From Vibrio gigantis (GTDB taxonomy: Bacteria; Pseudomonadota; Gammaproteobacteria; Enterobacterales; Vibrionaceae), in contig NZ_AP025493.1 of the NCBI RefSeq assembly GCF_024347515.1, positions 124,001-188,000 on the forward strand: DNA of 64,000 nt, read 5' to 3'. Within the stretch, counting starts at the first letter, position 1. Every line of letters begins with the position of its first letter. Both the position numbers and the translations under genes were made by a program. Positions 9,086-18,211 of the stretch are shown one piece after another. The notes under the pieces were generated by a model, which saw nothing but the letters and a program-made list of their open reading frames with translations, searched no databases and was not told the DNA's origin.

Positions 9086-12000
9086 CTAGCAAGTCGCGCT
9101 TTCAATTTGATGGAATAGTTTTTCTTTTCTTACGGGCTTCGCAACGTAACCATTCATTCCCGAATCAAAGCACTTTTGAATATCATCATCAATTACACTA
9201 GCGGTTAACGCGATGATAGGAGTCTTTGTTAAGCCTAGGTTTTTCTCGTGTTCTCTAATCTCCCTGGCTGCGGTGAAACCATCCATCACTGGCATCATGC
9301 AGTCCATTAAAATAATGTCGAAGCTACTGTCGTTCTGATACATATCAACGGCGATCTGTCCGTTGTCCGCAATTTCAAAGGTATATCCCCCTTTCTTAAG
9401 CATGACTGACGCCACTTTTTGGTTTACACGATTGTCTTCTACCAACAGAATCTTTTCAGACTTGCTTGGTACTGGCTTTTCTTGATGCTCCTCCGGCAGC
9501 GTAGCTTTAGCCGCTTGAATTGTAGGGGCAGCATTATGAATAGGGGTAACGATTGAGTTTGTCGCTGGCGTTGTATTGTGTGTTGCCGGCAGTGGCATTG
9601 CTTCTACAGCTGCGAGCACTTTCTCCTTCAACATCTCGAACTTGAATGGTTTTGGCACGTAGTCGTCCATACCCACGTCAAAACATTTTTGGATATCATC
9701 ATCAATTACACTGGCTGTTAACGCAATGATAGGGATGCGTCGTGATGCTTTGGTTTCTTTTTCTATACGGCGAATATTCGCAGTGGCTTCAAAGCCGTCC
9801 ATTACTGGCATCATACAGTCCATCAAGATCGCAGCGTAATGTGGGTTTGCGGTAAACATGTCCACAGCTTCTTGACCGTTATTCGCAAACTCAAATTCAA
9901 ATCCACTTTTTCCAACATGAAGTCCAGCAATCTTCTGGTTGATCTTGTTGTCTTCAACGATGAGGATTTTATGTTGAATCGTCATCGCTTGTTGGTTGGT
10001 TTCTGATAGCTCCGCTAAGCCCTGTGTATCACAAAGCTCTATCGCTTTTATCAAGCGTAAACCGAGTAGAGGTTGGGATACTTGAGCTGTAACGCAGTTG
10101 CCAATGTCGGAAGGGTCACTTAGGAATGAACGAATTAAACAAATTGTCGCGCCGCTTTTGTGGAGCTTATCTAGGTTGTCCGAATAGGCACTCGCTTGGA
10201 ATGAATCGTCTTCAGCAAAAATGACGGTAATTGGCTTGTCGTGTTTTTTCGCTGAGATTTGCTCAATGATGGTATCTGCACTGTTCGTTTGTTGAGTTAC
10301 TTTCAAACCATACAGGTTAAGGTCGCTTTCTATGCGCTCCGAAAGCATGTTCTCGTTACCTAGAATGTAGATGTTTGCCGATGCGGTGCTTGGTTTTGGA
10401 AGTGGCAAATCAACAGGGAGTGCTAGATCGAAGTAGAAACAACTGCCTTCCCCTTTTACTGAATCGAGTTGAATCTGGCCGCCCATGAGCTCTACAAGTT
10501 GAGTACTGATAGCAAGACCAAGACCTGTACCACCGAACTGTCTGGTCGTTGAATCATCTTCTTGAGCGAACGGTTCGAATATTTGTTTCTGTTGCTGTTT
10601 GTCGATACCAATACCGGTATCGCGCACTGCGAATCGAATGGTGACATTGTCGTCAGACTGTTCGAGTGTCTTGATTGATAGCGTTACACCACCTTCGGCT
10701 GTGAATTTCACCGCGTTCGACATAAAGTTCATCAAGATCTGTCTTAAGCGGTGATCATCGATCATGACACGTGCAGGGGTGTTGGGGCTGATTTCGACGT
10801 TGACTGATATTTTCTGCTCTTTGGCTTTAGGCGCAACAATCGATGCGATGTCATAAATGGATTCTCGAATTGACGCTGAATGTGGGCTGATCAACAACAT
10901 GCCAGATTCGATCTTAGAGAAGTCTAAAATGTCGTTGATAAGGCTTAGAAGAAGCTGGGATGAGGTCTCAATGGTATCGACGTAATCTCGTTGGGTTGGT
11001 GTCAGCGGTGTATCTGACAGGATTTCTGAGATGCCGATAACCCCGTTCAATGGGGTACGAATTTCGTGTGACATGTTAGCCAAGAAGCTACTTTTGGCCT
11101 TGCTGGCTTGTATCGCGTGGTCCTTCGCTTCTTCCGCGTCTTCTTTGGCGCGCTCTGCGTCTTCTTTAGCAAGCGTTAACCTTTCCTTAGCATGTTCTCT
11201 TTCAATGGTTAGCCGTTCAACTTGTTGAGCAAATAGGCTGAGTTCGTCTTTACCCTGAATGAGTTTGTCTAAAGAAGGGCGTGTTTCATCGTTTTCACTC
11301 TTCAAGAACTTAAGTATCAAGCCTAGGTTGTTGGTTACTTGTCTCGCTAAGCTTAGGGTTAACCCCATGACAATAGTAGCGAGTAGGGCAACGATGAAGA
11401 TAAACAGTGTTCGTTGTACTTGCGCGTCTGAGATCGCTTGCTCAACTTCTTGTTGGAACTCTTGCTTGATAACAGTGCCAAGGTTTTGTAATAAGCTGAG
11501 TCGAGCACTCATCGCTTCTAACCCAATAGAAACCTCTTGAGGCGTCAGTTGGTTGATGGCGTTTAGATCAAGTAGTGCGTTTCTGATCTCTTGGCTCTGA
11601 GCAAACACATCATTTCTAAACACCTCAACCATCAGTGACACTTGATGTTCGTTGGCATTCAGCGACACAAAGCGTTCGAGGAATAGTTGTTGTCTTTCAC
11701 TCAGTGTCTCAATTTGCTCAGCAAGTTCTGGGTCGTACTCTTGGCTAGTTTGGAATATCTCAATCAGTGAGGTACCCAGTTTGAACTCTTCGTTCGACCA
11801 GAACATCAACCATTCGAGTTGTTGTAAGGCGGTGAGGTGTTGTTGAATTTCACGCTTGGTATTTTCGAATGGGACTTTTTCTATCTCAAGCAACAGCTGC
11901 TTGTATAAATCACTCTGCCATTCAAGAGCGTCCAACTTGTCGTAAGTGTCCGTTGCTTCCATCGTGGATAGGGTCGCTTCACTGAAGTCCGCCACCAGTT

Positions 12001-12301
12001 GATTCATATCATCCGAAGCGTCTAAAAAAATGATGGGTGACAGTGTTTTTAATTCTGCCTTTACCTGACCGCTTTGCGTCGCAAACTCTTCAGGGCTAGA
12101 AGCCAGAGTACTCCGATATAAAACCGAAATATCTTGCAGATACACAGATAACTGATTGGTTCGTTCAAAATCGTTTAACTGGGTCGTTAAGATATAAGCT
12201 TGTCTGCCAGCAAGGAAGAGCAGTAGTGAAATGGGAAGTAGAACTAAGCCAAAGAGTTTATGTTTGACTGAAAGATTATTCCAGACCGTACGTGTCGACA
12301 T
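9086..12301 (-). CDS. Hybrid sensor histidine kinase with two intact receivers
   Basis: The 1,071-residue protein has TM1 near residues 16-35, a periplasmic, almost wholly helical region to about residue 300, and TM2 at about 300-325. A charged coiled coil follows, then the HisKA domain (SHEIRTPLNG) and an HATPase domain with N, G1 (DTGIGI) and G2 (GGTGLGLAI) boxes. A degenerate receiver-like segment (about 640-770) lacks the acidic pair. Two complete receivers follow, both with LMDCMMPVMDGF. No Hpt domain is fused, so phosphotransfer needs a separate Hpt; one is encoded at 38096-38431 (inferred partner). ATG at 12301 with GGACGGA upstream is chosen over the TTG at 12319. It leads the PstS-like and barrel genes, and a DUF3131 gene lies 122 bases upstream on the same strand. 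Confidence 0.92.
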   Translation of the reverse strand: MSTRTVWNNLSVKHKLFGLVLLPISLLLFLAGRQAYILTTQLNDFERTNQLSVYLQDISVLYRSTLASSPEEFATQSGQVKAELKTLSPIIFLDASDDMNQLVADFSEATLSTMEATDTYDKLDALEWQSDLYKQLLLEIEKVPFENTKREIQQHLTALQQLEWLMFWSNEEFKLGTSLIEIFQTSQEYDPELAEQIETLSERQQLFLERFVSLNANEHQVSLMVEVFRNDVFAQSQEIRNALLDLNAINQLTPQEVSIGLEAMSARLSLLQNLGTVIKQEFQQEVEQAISDAQVQRTLFIFIVALLATIVMGLTLSLARQVTNNLGLILKFLKSENDETRPSLDKLIQGKDELSLFAQQVERLTIEREHAKERLTLAKEDAERAKEDAEEAKDHAIQASKAKSSFLANMSHEIRTPLNGVIGISEILSDTPLTPTQRDYVDTIETSSQLLLSLINDILDFSKIESGMLLISPHSASIRESIYDIASIVAPKAKEQKISVNVEISPNTPARVMIDDHRLRQILMNFMSNAVKFTAEGGVTLSIKTLEQSDDNVTIRFAVRDTGIGIDKQQQKQIFEPFAQEDDSTTRQFGGTGLGLAISTQLVELMGGQIQLDSVKGEGSCFYFDLALPVDLPLPKPSTASANIYILGNENMLSERIESDLNLYGLKVTQQTNSADTIIEQISAKKHDKPITVIFAEDDSFQASAYSDNLDKLHKSGATICLIRSFLSDPSDIGNCVTAQVSQPLLGLRLIKAIELCDTQGLAELSETNQQAMTIQHKILIVEDNKINQKIAGLHVGKSGFEFEFANNGQEAVDMFTANPHYAAILMDCMMPVMDGFEATANIRRIEKETKASRRIPIIALTASVIDDDIQKCFDVGMDDYVPKPFKFEMLKEKVLAAVEAMPLPATHNTTPATNSIVTPIHNAAPTIQAAKATLPEEHQEKPVPSKSEKILLVEDNRVNQKVASVMLKKGGYTFEIADNGQIAVDMYQNDSSFDIILMDCMMPVMDGFTAAREIREHEKNLGLTKTPIIALTASVIDDDIQKCFDSGMNGYVAKPVRKEKLFHQIESATC

Positions 12302-12422
12302 ATAAAAGTATCCGTCCAACTGTTTTCATATAAACGTAGAATAAAGTTGGCGATATGGAAACCCAGAAACAACAATTTTGGTAGAAGTGTGGGAGAGGTA
12401 TAAGTTATTGTGATTACAACGC

Positions 12423-13850
12423 TTATTCTAAGATTGGTGAGCGTCCTTTTGTTTTGTACCATAAGGCAACCAGAACAAGAGAGTTGGTGTTAATATTCAT
12501 TGATGAATTGATTCCTCCATTCGCATATTTTCCTGTCGGAATCCCCCTAAACTTTAAGCTACTTTCCAGTACATCTTCATAAAGCCGTTTGCTGAATTCA
12601 TCTTCAAAGAGAACGCTGAACCCAAATGCCACTTTATTGCTGAGTATTTGTGGGTTTTCGATAGGCTGGCCGGATGGACTAACACTTGTCCAAGATTTTC
12701 CGTAGTAATACACGTTGTTGTAGGCGAACCAAGGGTTTTTATTCATTGCATCTTCAGCATAAGCCGAGAGGATATTTTGTTTCTCCCAGCGCTGTTTGTG
12801 GAGGTCATAAAAGGGAAGTAATTGGCTCCACTGACTATCACCGTATTCTATGGTCGACAAGACATAGGGATCGCTAGTAAGGAAGGGCACGTTTCTGCTA
12901 TCGATAGCGATGGTGATATCGTCAATCTCAATGTTTTGAAGATATGTCTTTAAATCAGGTAGTGGCACATCAAACTGGAACATTTTGAAGCCCTGAGCTG
13001 CGTATTGTAGGTAGCCGTTTCTTCCTTCTTGTCGGTAATATTCTTTGCCTTTATATAGCTTAGTACCATAGAGCGTACCATCGCTTATCGCCTTATCAAG
13101 GCTCCAGCGATTTACTATTCTTTGAATATCGGCAATGAGCTCTGGATGCTGTTGTTCCAAGATTTTGAGCCAAACTAATAACCGTCCAATATCGAGTGCA
13201 GACCACCCATTTCCGTTACTTCGCGTATCGCTTAACCGACCAGAGGGCTTAGCTGACTTGGTGCTGTATTCTCGGTTAGGCAGTAAACCTTTATACAAAG
13301 GAATGGTATGCAGCGTCGTTAATGTTTTATTCAACTCATGGTGAGCTTGTGCTCTTGTTTTTAAACCTAGAGCTTCGAGCGCTAAGGTGGCCGCGATCCC
13401 ACTTGCAACATCCCACATTGTTGTGTGTGGATAGCCTTGTACTGAATTCCAAAGCCCGGTTTTGTTATTGAAGTTCCTTTGAATATAATATTCCGCTTTT
13501 TTCGCTAGCAGTAATTCATTTCGGCTTAATGGAATTGGGGAGGAGCTTTTTGATAGCGTGCTTGCCGTATCTTGACTAATTAATGCAGCAGGATGAACAT
13601 CGATGTCAGTGTACTCTTGAACATCTACTGTATTTTCGGATATTGGCGGAGCGATAACTCGACGGTAGTACTTAGGTTCGTCAATCTCTTGGTCTTCATC
13701 CATACCTGGAGTGCTGGCAGGGGTGATAACGCCTCTTTTCCCATAAAAACTAACCTCTTCGTCCGCAAATACTTCCCATTGTTGAGTGAAGATTGAAGTC
13801 GCAAACAATAGACAAGTAAAACGGACGTTTCCTTTCGTGATTAGCTTCAA
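12423..13850 (-). CDS. DUF3131 protein, secreted (paralogue 1), TTG start
   Basis: The 475-residue product has a signal peptide, a linker of about 80 residues, and then a DUF3131 domain from about residue 115 to the end. Conserved family segments seen in all four local copies include YPHTTMWDVAS, GLLPNREYST, NGWSALDIGRLL, RQEGRNGYLQYAA and NPWFAYNNVYY. The start is TTG at 13850 with GGAG 5 bases upstream; no ATG lies close enough to keep the signal peptide. DUF3131 has no settled function. The helical, repeat-like layout with conserved Trp, Asp and Glu resembles alpha/alpha-barrel carbohydrate-active enzymes (inference). It lies at the left edge of the polysaccharide locus, away from its three paralogues, and is transcribed toward the hybrid kinase. 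Confidence 0.82.
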   Translation of the reverse strand: MKLITKGNVRFTCLLFATSIFTQQWEVFADEEVSFYGKRGVITPASTPGMDEDQEIDEPKYYRRVIAPPISENTVDVQEYTDIDVHPAALISQDTASTLSKSSSPIPLSRNELLLAKKAEYYIQRNFNNKTGLWNSVQGYPHTTMWDVASGIAATLALEALGLKTRAQAHHELNKTLTTLHTIPLYKGLLPNREYSTKSAKPSGRLSDTRSNGNGWSALDIGRLLVWLKILEQQHPELIADIQRIVNRWSLDKAISDGTLYGTKLYKGKEYYRQEGRNGYLQYAAQGFKMFQFDVPLPDLKTYLQNIEIDDITIAIDSRNVPFLTSDPYVLSTIEYGDSQWSQLLPFYDLHKQRWEKQNILSAYAEDAMNKNPWFAYNNVYYYGKSWTSVSPSGQPIENPQILSNKVAFGFSVLFEDEFSKRLYEDVLESSLKFRGIPTGKYANGGINSSMNINTNSLVLVALWYKTKGRSPILE

Positions 13851-14058
13851 TGCAACTCCGTGCTTATTGTTATGGTTAAGCTAATGATAATACAACTTAT
13901 TGCATCGTATCAGAGGAATTACGAAAAATGTGAATATAGGTGTTGGTGATAATTTAAACAATTAACTTGTTTGATCTAACAATACGCTGTTAAACTGTAA
14001 GCATAACAACGGACAGAACTGGCTAGATGGATTTTGATTTAGTTAGGAAAAGATTGTT

Positions 14059-14694
14059 ATGTTTAAATTTTATGATTTCATCCGCGACATGGGCCTTCCG
14101 GTTCCTGAGCATATTTCCCCTGAAAATTCTTGTTTGATTCAGCATCGCTATCTTAAAGAGCGTTATCAGATAGAAGAATCGTCAAAAGAACGCATTTTCC
14201 ATTACTTAACATCAAATGTATTAAAGCGTCAAAACTTCGGTGATGTCGGAGACGCTCAAGCCGTTATTGCTTTTTCGTTTGGTGATAGTGATTGTGTTAA
14301 TCAGCAGTTAGCGAACCATGTGGCGCTATTTTACCATTTGAATCCTTTGGCCTTTTGTTACGTGCAACAGGAGATAGCGAAGCATTTGCATCAAATTCCT
14401 TATGTACCGATAAAGAATGACCTTTATCAAACGACTGCGGATGTGGCAAAAAAGGCACGCGAAGATTTAGGGAAAGTTAAAGTTGCCGTTGTTGCACAGT
14501 CCTGGCATGCACAGCGCTGTATTGAAACTTGCGAATCTTTGGGCTTTACGGTCGTTGCTCTGAAAGTGTCTGATGGTTTTCCTTCACAAGATCCTCAGCC
14601 TTGGGTCCGAAACCCAATTAATTGGATAATAAAAGAAAGTCATAGAGAAGTTGCGACAGGCTATGAGGTGAGCGAGCAATTTAATCTCATTTAA
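14059..14694 (+). CDS. Hypothetical protein, possibly DUF218/YdcF-like
   Basis: This 211-residue soluble protein has no signal peptide. The middle part (AVIAFSFGDSDCVNQQLANH) and the C-terminal part (VAVVAQSWHAQRCIETCESL, then IKESHREVATGYEV) recall the DUF218 family (SanA, ElyC, YdcF). In those proteins a Rossmann-like core carries a His-Arg segment and a late HE motif. The match is weak and I would not name a function. A start with ribosome-binding sequence TAGGAAA precedes ATG 14059. It faces the DUF3131 gene divergently and precedes the type I secretion operon on the same strand by about 170 bases. Confidence 0.5.
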   Translation: MFKFYDFIRDMGLPVPEHISPENSCLIQHRYLKERYQIEESSKERIFHYLTSNVLKRQNFGDVGDAQAVIAFSFGDSDCVNQQLANHVALFYHLNPLAFCYVQQEIAKHLHQIPYVPIKNDLYQTTADVAKKAREDLGKVKVAVVAQSWHAQRCIETCESLGFTVVALKVSDGFPSQDPQPWVRNPINWIIKESHREVATGYEVSEQFNLI

Positions 14695-14833
14695 CTCAGG
14701 TGTTTATAAAATCAGATGAGATTCCAACTACAAATGAGGTTGATATGGTTTTGTCCGATAACGTTTTAAGGATCAATATCTAAGCTTTTAAAAAATTGTA
14801 TTTAGGCTGTTAAAAACTTGTCTATACTCACTC

Positions 14834-14839
14834 TATAAT
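14834..14839 (+). promoter_or_regulatory. Candidate -10 box of the type I secretion operon
   Basis: A perfect TATAAT lies 27 bases before the chosen ATG at 14867. No good -35 box sits 16-18 bases upstream, so an activator or an alternative start may be involved. Weak evidence on its own. Confidence 0.35.
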
Positions 14840-14866
14840 AATATGCAACTAGGTGAGTCTGGCTAT

Positions 14867-16624
14867 ATGGAAGAGATGACACGGAGTCCTTTTCGAACTG
14901 TGAAGAGGGAAGCGTTGGCCGCAGTTGGTTTTAGCATGGGGATCAATTTATTGGTACTCGCTGTGCCTATATACAGTTTACAGCTTTTTGATCGAGTGAT
15001 GAGTAGTGCAAGCTTGGAAACCCTGCTGGCATTATTGGGTATTACTCTATTTTTGGTCACTTCCCAGTCGGCTCTTGAGTACATTCGAACTCTTTTGATG
15101 CAACGTTCTGCGCTTAAATTGGACACACAGCTTAGTGGTCAGTTACTGGATTTAAGTATATCGACATCATCGCAATCAAATAGCATTGATAAGCAGCCGC
15201 TTCACGATCTTACAACACTGCGTAACTTTCTCGCTTCTCCCTCAACATCTTCAATTCTCGATTTACCATTCACACCGTTCTTCCTAATTCTGTTGTTTTT
15301 TCTACACCCATATATCGGGTTCGTTGCACTCACTGGCGTGATCATTTTTTCATTGCTTACCTTTGCAATGATGCTCGGAGGTAGAAAGGTCAGCGGTATG
15401 GCTCAAGAAGAGACGGGCAAAGTCGCCATGGAGCTCAACGACTTTCTTCGTAATGCGCCGACACTGAAGGCCATGGGCATGAGCCAAAACATAGGAAAAG
15501 TTTGGGAAGAAAAAAACAACCACGTCCTCAGTTTGCAATGGTTAGTAAACGCCAGAGTTGGCTTGTTACTCGCGGTTAGTCGCTATTTTAGAACCTTATT
15601 GCAGGTGGTCATACTCACACTCGGTGTTTATTTAGCACTGCAACAGCAAGTGGGTCTTGGTGCCGTTATCGCGAGCTCAATTCTGATTGGCCGAGTGGTC
15701 AGCCCTTTTGAAAGTGCGGTTAGTGGATGGAAGTCTTGGTACAGCGCATTTCAATCGTGGCGAAGACTCAAACAGTGTGTATCTCTTAGCAAAACGAAAG
15801 CCAAAACGTTGTTACCACAGCCTAAAGGCGAAGTGCAATTTAACAACGTGAGCTTGAAATTTCCTGGAGCAAAAGCGCCGACTTTGCAGGGTATCAGTTT
15901 CAAGCTGGGTGCAGGTCAGGCTCTTGCAGTCATGGGGAACTCTGGGTCGGGTAAGTCAACTCTTGCAAGTTTACTGATGGGCATTCATAAAGCGAGCGTT
16001 GGCGATATCAAAATTGATGGCGCAACGGTTGAGAAATGGGATCAAAACCAATTCGGCCAATATATTGGTTATCTACCTCAGCATGTTGGATTACTTGCCG
16101 GAACGGTTAAACAAAATATTTCGCGATTTGCAGTGTGTAATGATGAAGATGTGGTTTCATCTGCAAAACTAGCGTGTATTCATGAGCTTATCATGGCACT
16201 TCCTGAAGGATACGATACCTATATTGGTGAAGGCGGGATTCTACTTTCCGGAGGTCAAAAACAACGTATTGGCCTTGCGAGAGCAATTTACTCAAACCCA
16301 AGGGTATTAGTATTGGATGAGCCGAATTCAAACCTTGACCCCGAAGGCGAAACCGCTCTGGCCATTGTTTTACAGCATTGCAAAGAACATAAAATTACCG
16401 TGGTAATGATCTCTCATCGACCGGGTTTCCTTCGTCAGATGGATTGGGTTATTAGTTTGAAAGAAGGGCGAGTTGAGAAAGCTGGAACATGTGAACAGTT
16501 CTTAGGGCTAAATGTGAACTCACAAGATAAGGCGGCCTCATTGAACAATGCCAACTCCCAGCCTAAGACTCACTCTCAAACTTCGAAGGTTTCGCCGAAG
16601 TCTCAAAATTCAGTACAAGGATAG
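14867..16624 (+). CDS. Type I secretion ABC transporter, PrtD-like permease/ATPase
   Basis: The 585-residue protein has an N-terminal membrane domain of about 310 residues and a C-terminal ATPase with Walker A GNSGSGKS at residues 357-364, signature LSGGQKQR at 460-467 and Walker B VLVLDEP with the D-loop NSNLD. This fused layout, without a C39 peptidase, is typical of PrtD/LapB-type exporters of RTX proteins. The start at 14867 is preferred to ATG 14843 because AGGTGAG sits 9 bases before it. The membrane fusion gene follows 9 bases later. The natural cargo is the giant RTX protein encoded convergently at 19277-24031 (inference from adjacency). The C-terminal tail is Ser/Gln-rich. Confidence 0.92.
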   Translation: MEEMTRSPFRTVKREALAAVGFSMGINLLVLAVPIYSLQLFDRVMSSASLETLLALLGITLFLVTSQSALEYIRTLLMQRSALKLDTQLSGQLLDLSISTSSQSNSIDKQPLHDLTTLRNFLASPSTSSILDLPFTPFFLILLFFLHPYIGFVALTGVIIFSLLTFAMMLGGRKVSGMAQEETGKVAMELNDFLRNAPTLKAMGMSQNIGKVWEEKNNHVLSLQWLVNARVGLLLAVSRYFRTLLQVVILTLGVYLALQQQVGLGAVIASSILIGRVVSPFESAVSGWKSWYSAFQSWRRLKQCVSLSKTKAKTLLPQPKGEVQFNNVSLKFPGAKAPTLQGISFKLGAGQALAVMGNSGSGKSTLASLLMGIHKASVGDIKIDGATVEKWDQNQFGQYIGYLPQHVGLLAGTVKQNISRFAVCNDEDVVSSAKLACIHELIMALPEGYDTYIGEGGILLSGGQKQRIGLARAIYSNPRVLVLDEPNSNLDPEGETALAIVLQHCKEHKITVVMISHRPGFLRQMDWVISLKEGRVEKAGTCEQFLGLNVNSQDKAASLNNANSQPKTHSQTSKVSPKSQNSVQG

Positions 16625-16633
16625 GTGCAGAAT

Positions 16634-17947
16634 ATGGAAGGGAATTTCAGTACGCGAAAGCTCATTATATTAGGTTCGACTATCCTAATTTTGACTGTCG
16701 GAGGCTTCTTATTTTGGTCTATGACGATGTCATTAAGCTCTGCTTCTGTTGCTCACGGCAACTTAGTTGTTGAAAGTAAAAGGAAGCAGATTCAACACTT
16801 GCAGGGTGGTTGGGTTAAACGAGTTTTCGTGAAAGACGGCGAGAAAGTGAAAGTTGGCCAAGTGCTTATCGAGCTTTCTGATAGTAAGTCGGAATCTGAC
16901 TACAAACGTTATTTATATCGAAACTTTTCTTTGATAGCGCAGCAAGCTCGGCTTGAGGCACTACTCAATGAATCTGAAGAGCCACAGTGGCCAGAAGTGT
17001 TGGTGAGCAATGAGGAGGAATCTTTAATTGTTATGCCAATCATCAATAGTGAATCTGTTCAGTTCGAGCAAGGCTTGTTACGGAAGCAATTAATTGATTC
17101 GCTATACACACAAAAGTCCACGTTATACCGAGAGAAAATTCAAGGTAACCAGTTCCAGAGAAAGGCCGTATCGTCTCAGCGAGATCTAATCAAGCAAGAG
17201 ATTGATATGACCAAAGGCCTAGTGGCTAAAGGGTATGTATCTAAAACTCGTATGCTCGAATTGCAACGACACTATGCACGTATTGATGGTGAGCTGGCGG
17301 AAATCAAGGTTACGATTGATGTCGCTAAACGCGAACTCGAAACTTTGGAAGAAACCTATAAAAGTCAGTTGTTGGATTTGAAACGAGATTACTCACAGCA
17401 ATTAAGAGCCGTAAACGATGAGGTTCGAGACATTAAACAAGTCATGAATACCTTGGAAGACGTTCGTTCAAGAATTCAGATTCGAAGTGAGTTTGATGGC
17501 CGTGTCGTTGGGTTAAATATTTCTAGCGTGGGTGGTGTTGTGCGTCCGGGGCAGGTTTTGATGGAAATTGTCCCTGAGAGTGATGAGCTGATTGTGGAAG
17601 CGATTGTCCCGCCAAGAGATATCGATATTGTTCGCTCCGGGCAGGACGCCAGAATACGCCTGACGGCTTACAGTGCAAGGCAAGTCCCGCCGATCTTGGG
17701 TGAAGTTATCCATGTTTCAGCGGATAGGGTCATTAAGGGAGGGGAGGCTTCACAAAGCGATCAGGGTTATCTCGTTAAAATACGATTTGACCGTGATGAT
17801 CTTGAGGCGCTTCGTACTAAAAGTAACATTGAGCTGTACCCAGGCATGCTGACAGAAGTGTTGATCTTAGTGGAAGAAAGGACGCTATGGGATTACTTAA
17901 TTGGCCCGCTAACGAGTGGAATGGCGAAAGCAATGAGGGAGGCATAA
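16634..17947 (+). CDS. Type I secretion membrane fusion protein, HlyD/PrtE-like
   Basis: The 437-residue protein has one N-terminal transmembrane helix (about residues 9-30), a biotinyl-lipoyl half-motif (HLQGGWVKRVFVKDGEKV), a long coiled coil at about 75-265, the returning lipoyl half (IRSEFDGRVVGL then VRPGQVLMEIVP) and a C-terminal beta-barrel. It bridges the inner-membrane ABC transporter to a TolC-type outer-membrane channel. No tolC-like gene lies in the window, so the channel must be supplied elsewhere. AAGGATAGG precedes ATG 16634. The stop overlaps the next ATG by one base. Confidence 0.9.
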   Translation: MEGNFSTRKLIILGSTILILTVGGFLFWSMTMSLSSASVAHGNLVVESKRKQIQHLQGGWVKRVFVKDGEKVKVGQVLIELSDSKSESDYKRYLYRNFSLIAQQARLEALLNESEEPQWPEVLVSNEEESLIVMPIINSESVQFEQGLLRKQLIDSLYTQKSTLYREKIQGNQFQRKAVSSQRDLIKQEIDMTKGLVAKGYVSKTRMLELQRHYARIDGELAEIKVTIDVAKRELETLEETYKSQLLDLKRDYSQQLRAVNDEVRDIKQVMNTLEDVRSRIQIRSEFDGRVVGLNISSVGGVVRPGQVLMEIVPESDELIVEAIVPPRDIDIVRSGQDARIRLTAYSARQVPPILGEVIHVSADRVIKGGEASQSDQGYLVKIRFDRDDLEALRTKSNIELYPGMLTEVLILVEERTLWDYLIGPLTSGMAKAMREA

Positions 17948-18201
17948 TGGACGAATCTATGATGTTTTGGCTGAGTTTTTATTTCAGTTTCTTAGCTATG
18001 AGCACTTATGTTGGATTTAAAAAGAACAACCTAGTTGCTGGGGTTTTACTTGGGTATGTATTAGGTCCTATTGGATTTATGTTGCTATTACTGAGCTTTG
18101 ACCGTAAGCAGGGGCGGTGTCCGCATTGCGCCGCTAAGATCGACCGCCAATCATACATCTGCCCGAGTTGCGAAGAGAAGTGCTACAAACAGGTAATTTA
18201 A
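17947..18201 (+). CDS. Small membrane protein with C-terminal zinc ribbon
   Basis: This 84-residue protein has two hydrophobic segments (about residues 7-21 and 29-50) and a C-terminal CPHC-x11-CPSC zinc-ribbon knuckle followed by a further Cys. The start codon overlaps the previous stop (TAATG) and has GAGG upstream. It is translationally coupled to the membrane fusion protein and is followed after 10 bases by the coiled-coil gene, so it belongs to the type I secretion operon. It is not a standard T1SS part; an accessory or quality-control role is inference only. Confidence 0.72.
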   Translation: MDESMMFWLSFYFSFLAMSTYVGFKKNNLVAGVLLGYVLGPIGFMLLLLSFDRKQGRCPHCAAKIDRQSYICPSCEEKCYKQVI

Positions 18202-18211
18202 GGAGGAGACA

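Noticed and set aside
11031..11846. Plus-strand frames opposite the hybrid kinase gene
   Set aside because: They are Ser/Leu-rich shadows of a well-supported minus-strand gene and lack ribosome-binding sites.
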